The notes below the pieces were generated by a model. It did no database searches and was not told where the DNA came from. It was given only the letters and a program-made list of their open reading frames with translations. This document shows positions 62,541 to 64,000 of a stretch of DNA of 64,000 nucleotides, in pieces (the stretch's first letter is position 1; each line of letters opens with the position of its first letter). Origin of the DNA: Parabacteroides sp. PM6-13. GTDB lineage: Bacteria > Bacteroidota > Bacteroidia > Bacteroidales > Tannerellaceae. Position numbers and translations under genes: made by a program. The stretch is from positions 1 through 64,000 of the forward strand of contig NZ_JARXWF010000003.1 of NCBI RefSeq assembly GCF_029892605.1. Direction: 5' to 3'.

Positions 62541-63722
62541 TTATTTTGAAGGTGATATCAATTGACCATTTTCTTTGTGATAGATATGGAAAACAGCCTG
62601 CTTATTTGGCAGTTTGTCCATAAATAGCAGCATCTGCTCGTAGCGTATATCGGGCGCACAAAAAACATAGTCGGTAAACTCTTTCATCTGGTTGCGCCGG
62701 TTGATCGCGTCCATCGCCCGCTCCGTATCTAAATCCCACAGATTGACATGTTCCAGATCCGGCATTTTTTTCACTGCCACATTTTTTATCGCCGGAAAAT
62801 CATCTTCGTGGCAGAGTATCAACAGGCGACGATGTTTGATAGCTTTCCGTTTCTTAGTCTTATCTTTGGAAGAACCGAAAAGGGAGCCGGCAAACACCAT
62901 CATGCCAACACCGGCCTTTATTAGTCCGCTCATCAGCCAACCCGAGCGGGGATAATATTTCTTATAAAATATAAGCATCGCCCCATAAAAAGCTTTGATA
63001 TATTTCATATCACCATGTTTGGTCGACTCTCCTTTATAATGTAGGATACGCTCCGGCAGGTAATAATTCTCATAGCCTGCCAGTTTGATACGGTATGACA
63101 GGTCGATGTCTTCTCCATACATAAAGAAAGCCTCGTCGAACAGACCCGATTGCTTCAGTGCCTCCTGACGCGCCAGGATGAAAGCCCCGGCCAATACATC
63201 TACTTTATGTTGTTTCTCCGGCGAGAGATAGGGCAGGCTGTAGCGGGCAAAGGTGCGCGACCGGGGGAACAACCGGGCCAATCCGAATAATTTACAGAAC
63301 GAGACCCATGGGGTAGGGAAGGCCCGTTTGCTTTCGGGCAGGAAAACACCATTTGCGTTCAGCATTTTCACCCCGACAGCGCCGGCTTTAGGATGCTCAT
63401 CCATGAAATAACAAAGCGTGCGCAAGCTCTCTTCCCCGACAACTGTGTCCGGGTTCAATATCAATATATATTCTCCTTTTGCCTGTCGGATCGCTTGATT
63501 ATTGGCTTTAGCAAATCCCGGGTTGTCGTCATTGGCAATGAAAATGACATCCGGAAAAAGCGGTCGAAGGTATTCGACGGAGCCGTCCGTAGAATTATTA
63601 TCGACCACAAAGATCTCCCGATCCATGCCGACGGTAGCCGCCCGAACCGAATACAGGCATTGCTCCAATAGATATTTTACATTGTAATTGACAATGACGA
63701 CCGATAACTTCTCCGTGTACAT
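62541..63722 (-). CDS. Glycosyltransferase family 2 with C-terminal extension
   Basis: A 393-residue protein. The N-terminal GT-A domain shows VVIVNYNVKYLLEQCLYSVR, the FVVDNNSTDGS motif, the DxD-like NPDT (about 94-97), and the acceptor-side FFMYGEDIDLSYRIK. It resembles rhamnosyltransferase-type GT2 enzymes. A hydrophobic stretch at about 262-284 (LMSGLIKAGVGMMVFAGSLF) may contact the membrane. The last about 100 residues (RLLILCHEDDFPAIKNVAVK onward) form a separate small alpha/beta domain which I do not recognise. It sits 5 bp after recR and 4 bp before a GNAT gene. The product is probably a cell-surface glycan; the sugar is unknown. Confidence 0.88.
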   Translation of the reverse strand: MYTEKLSVVIVNYNVKYLLEQCLYSVRAATVGMDREIFVVDNNSTDGSVEYLRPLFPDVIFIANDDNPGFAKANNQAIRQAKGEYILILNPDTVVGEESLRTLCYFMDEHPKAGAVGVKMLNANGVFLPESKRAFPTPWVSFCKLFGLARLFPRSRTFARYSLPYLSPEKQHKVDVLAGAFILARQEALKQSGLFDEAFFMYGEDIDLSYRIKLAGYENYYLPERILHYKGESTKHGDMKYIKAFYGAMLIFYKKYYPRSGWLMSGLIKAGVGMMVFAGSLFGSSKDKTKKRKAIKHRRLLILCHEDDFPAIKNVAVKKMPDLEHVNLWDLDTERAMDAINRRNQMKEFTDYVFCAPDIRYEQMLLFMDKLPNKQAVFHIYHKENGQLISPSK

Positions 63723-63727
63723 ACGCT

Positions 63728-64000
63728 TTACATTTTTATGGAATCGGAATAACAGGTACGGTTCAGGATCGACCGTCCGAGTGTCACCTCGTCGGTATAC
63801 TCCAGCTCATCACCGATCGATACGCCGCGCGCGATCACCGATATCTGTATATTCAAAGGAGATAATTTGCGGTATATAAAGAAGTTGGTCGTGTCGCCAT
63901 CCATGGTTGTGCTTAGGGCCAGGATGACCTCTTTGACCCCCTCGCTCTGCACCCGCTCAATAAGGCTGCTGATCTGTAAGTCGCCGGGACCAATGCCTTC
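63728..64000 (-). CDS. recR: Recombination protein RecR (C-terminal part, cut by window edge)
   Basis: About 90 codons at the 3' end of recR. The Toprim domain is clear: [60 protein letters not shown] and the end LGRSILNR. RecR acts with RecO (and RecF) to load RecA at gaps. The zinc finger and N-terminal helix-hairpin-helix lie outside the window. The next gene (GT2) starts 5 bp later, so recR heads or belongs to a three-gene operon. Confidence 0.92.
   Translation of the reverse strand, partial: EGIGPGDLQISSLIERVQSEGVKEVILALSTTMDGDTTNFFIYRKLSPLNIQISVIARGVSIGDELEYTDEVTLGRSILNRTCYSDSIKM

Overview
The window looks like the chromosome of a gut-type Bacteroidales, most likely Parabacteroides or a close relative. 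I infer this from gene families: a DUF6266 protein, a FecI/FecR/TonB-receptor locus, a hybrid two-component sensor, SusD and GH28/GH127/GH2 remnants, a DUF4450 protein and an IS21 element. Many upstream regions also carry the Bacteroidetes -7 box TAnnTTTG. No species marker is present, so the genus is a judgement.

Layout. 0.3-5.3 kb: small housekeeping or accessory enzymes (two GNATs, a methyltransferase, a DUF5131 protein, a DUF2202 lipoprotein) with a polypurine/polypyrimidine repeat at two places, one of them in frame inside a GNAT gene. 5.3-9.5 kb: ECF sigma, anti-sigma, TonB-dependent receptor and a small secreted protein. 9.6-17.8 kb: DUF1801, a secreted helical protein with a lipoprotein partner, an M42 peptidase, DUF1810, and a LytTR regulator coupled to a membrane phosphodiester-glycosidase-like protein behind two tandem palindromes. 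17.9-21.2 kb: a SanA-like/phosphodiester-glycosidase fusion, a GH28 enzyme and the tail of a GH127 enzyme. 21.2-25.4 kb: a recombination scar holding fragments of tyrosine recombinases, a Fic gene and an intact-looking IS21.

25.4-47.6 kb is the most interesting part: about 22 kb of co-oriented, tightly spaced genes. They encode three different Hsp70/actin-type ATPases, two membrane proteins with ectodomains or coiled coils, a small anchored coiled-coil protein, a 1864-residue protein that reads as a SEDS (FtsW/RodA-like) glycosyltransferase fused to a penicillin-binding-protein transpeptidase, a small anchored protein, an M50-like membrane metallopeptidase, and a transglutaminase-like/DUF4011/SF1-helicase protein. 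The last gene is frameshifted and then cut off by a second, start-less Fic copy joined at an 11-bp microhomology. By analogy with MreB-RodA-PBP2 and FtsA-FtsW-FtsI, I infer a dedicated envelope (peptidoglycan) machine driven by cytosolic Hsp70-fold ATPases. This is inference from domains and order only.

48.6-59.6 kb: an unknown ORF, a DUF4450 carbohydrate-active protein with its hybrid two-component regulator, then broken SusD, GH2 and integrase pieces and a carboxypeptidase-regulatory-domain protein. The carbohydrate genes on both sides suggest that a polysaccharide-utilisation region was broken up by the island. 59.7-64 kb: core genes: tRNA-Asp, an aminotransferase, a YqgE-family protein, and the RecR / glycosyltransferase / GNAT operon, with recR cut by the window edge.
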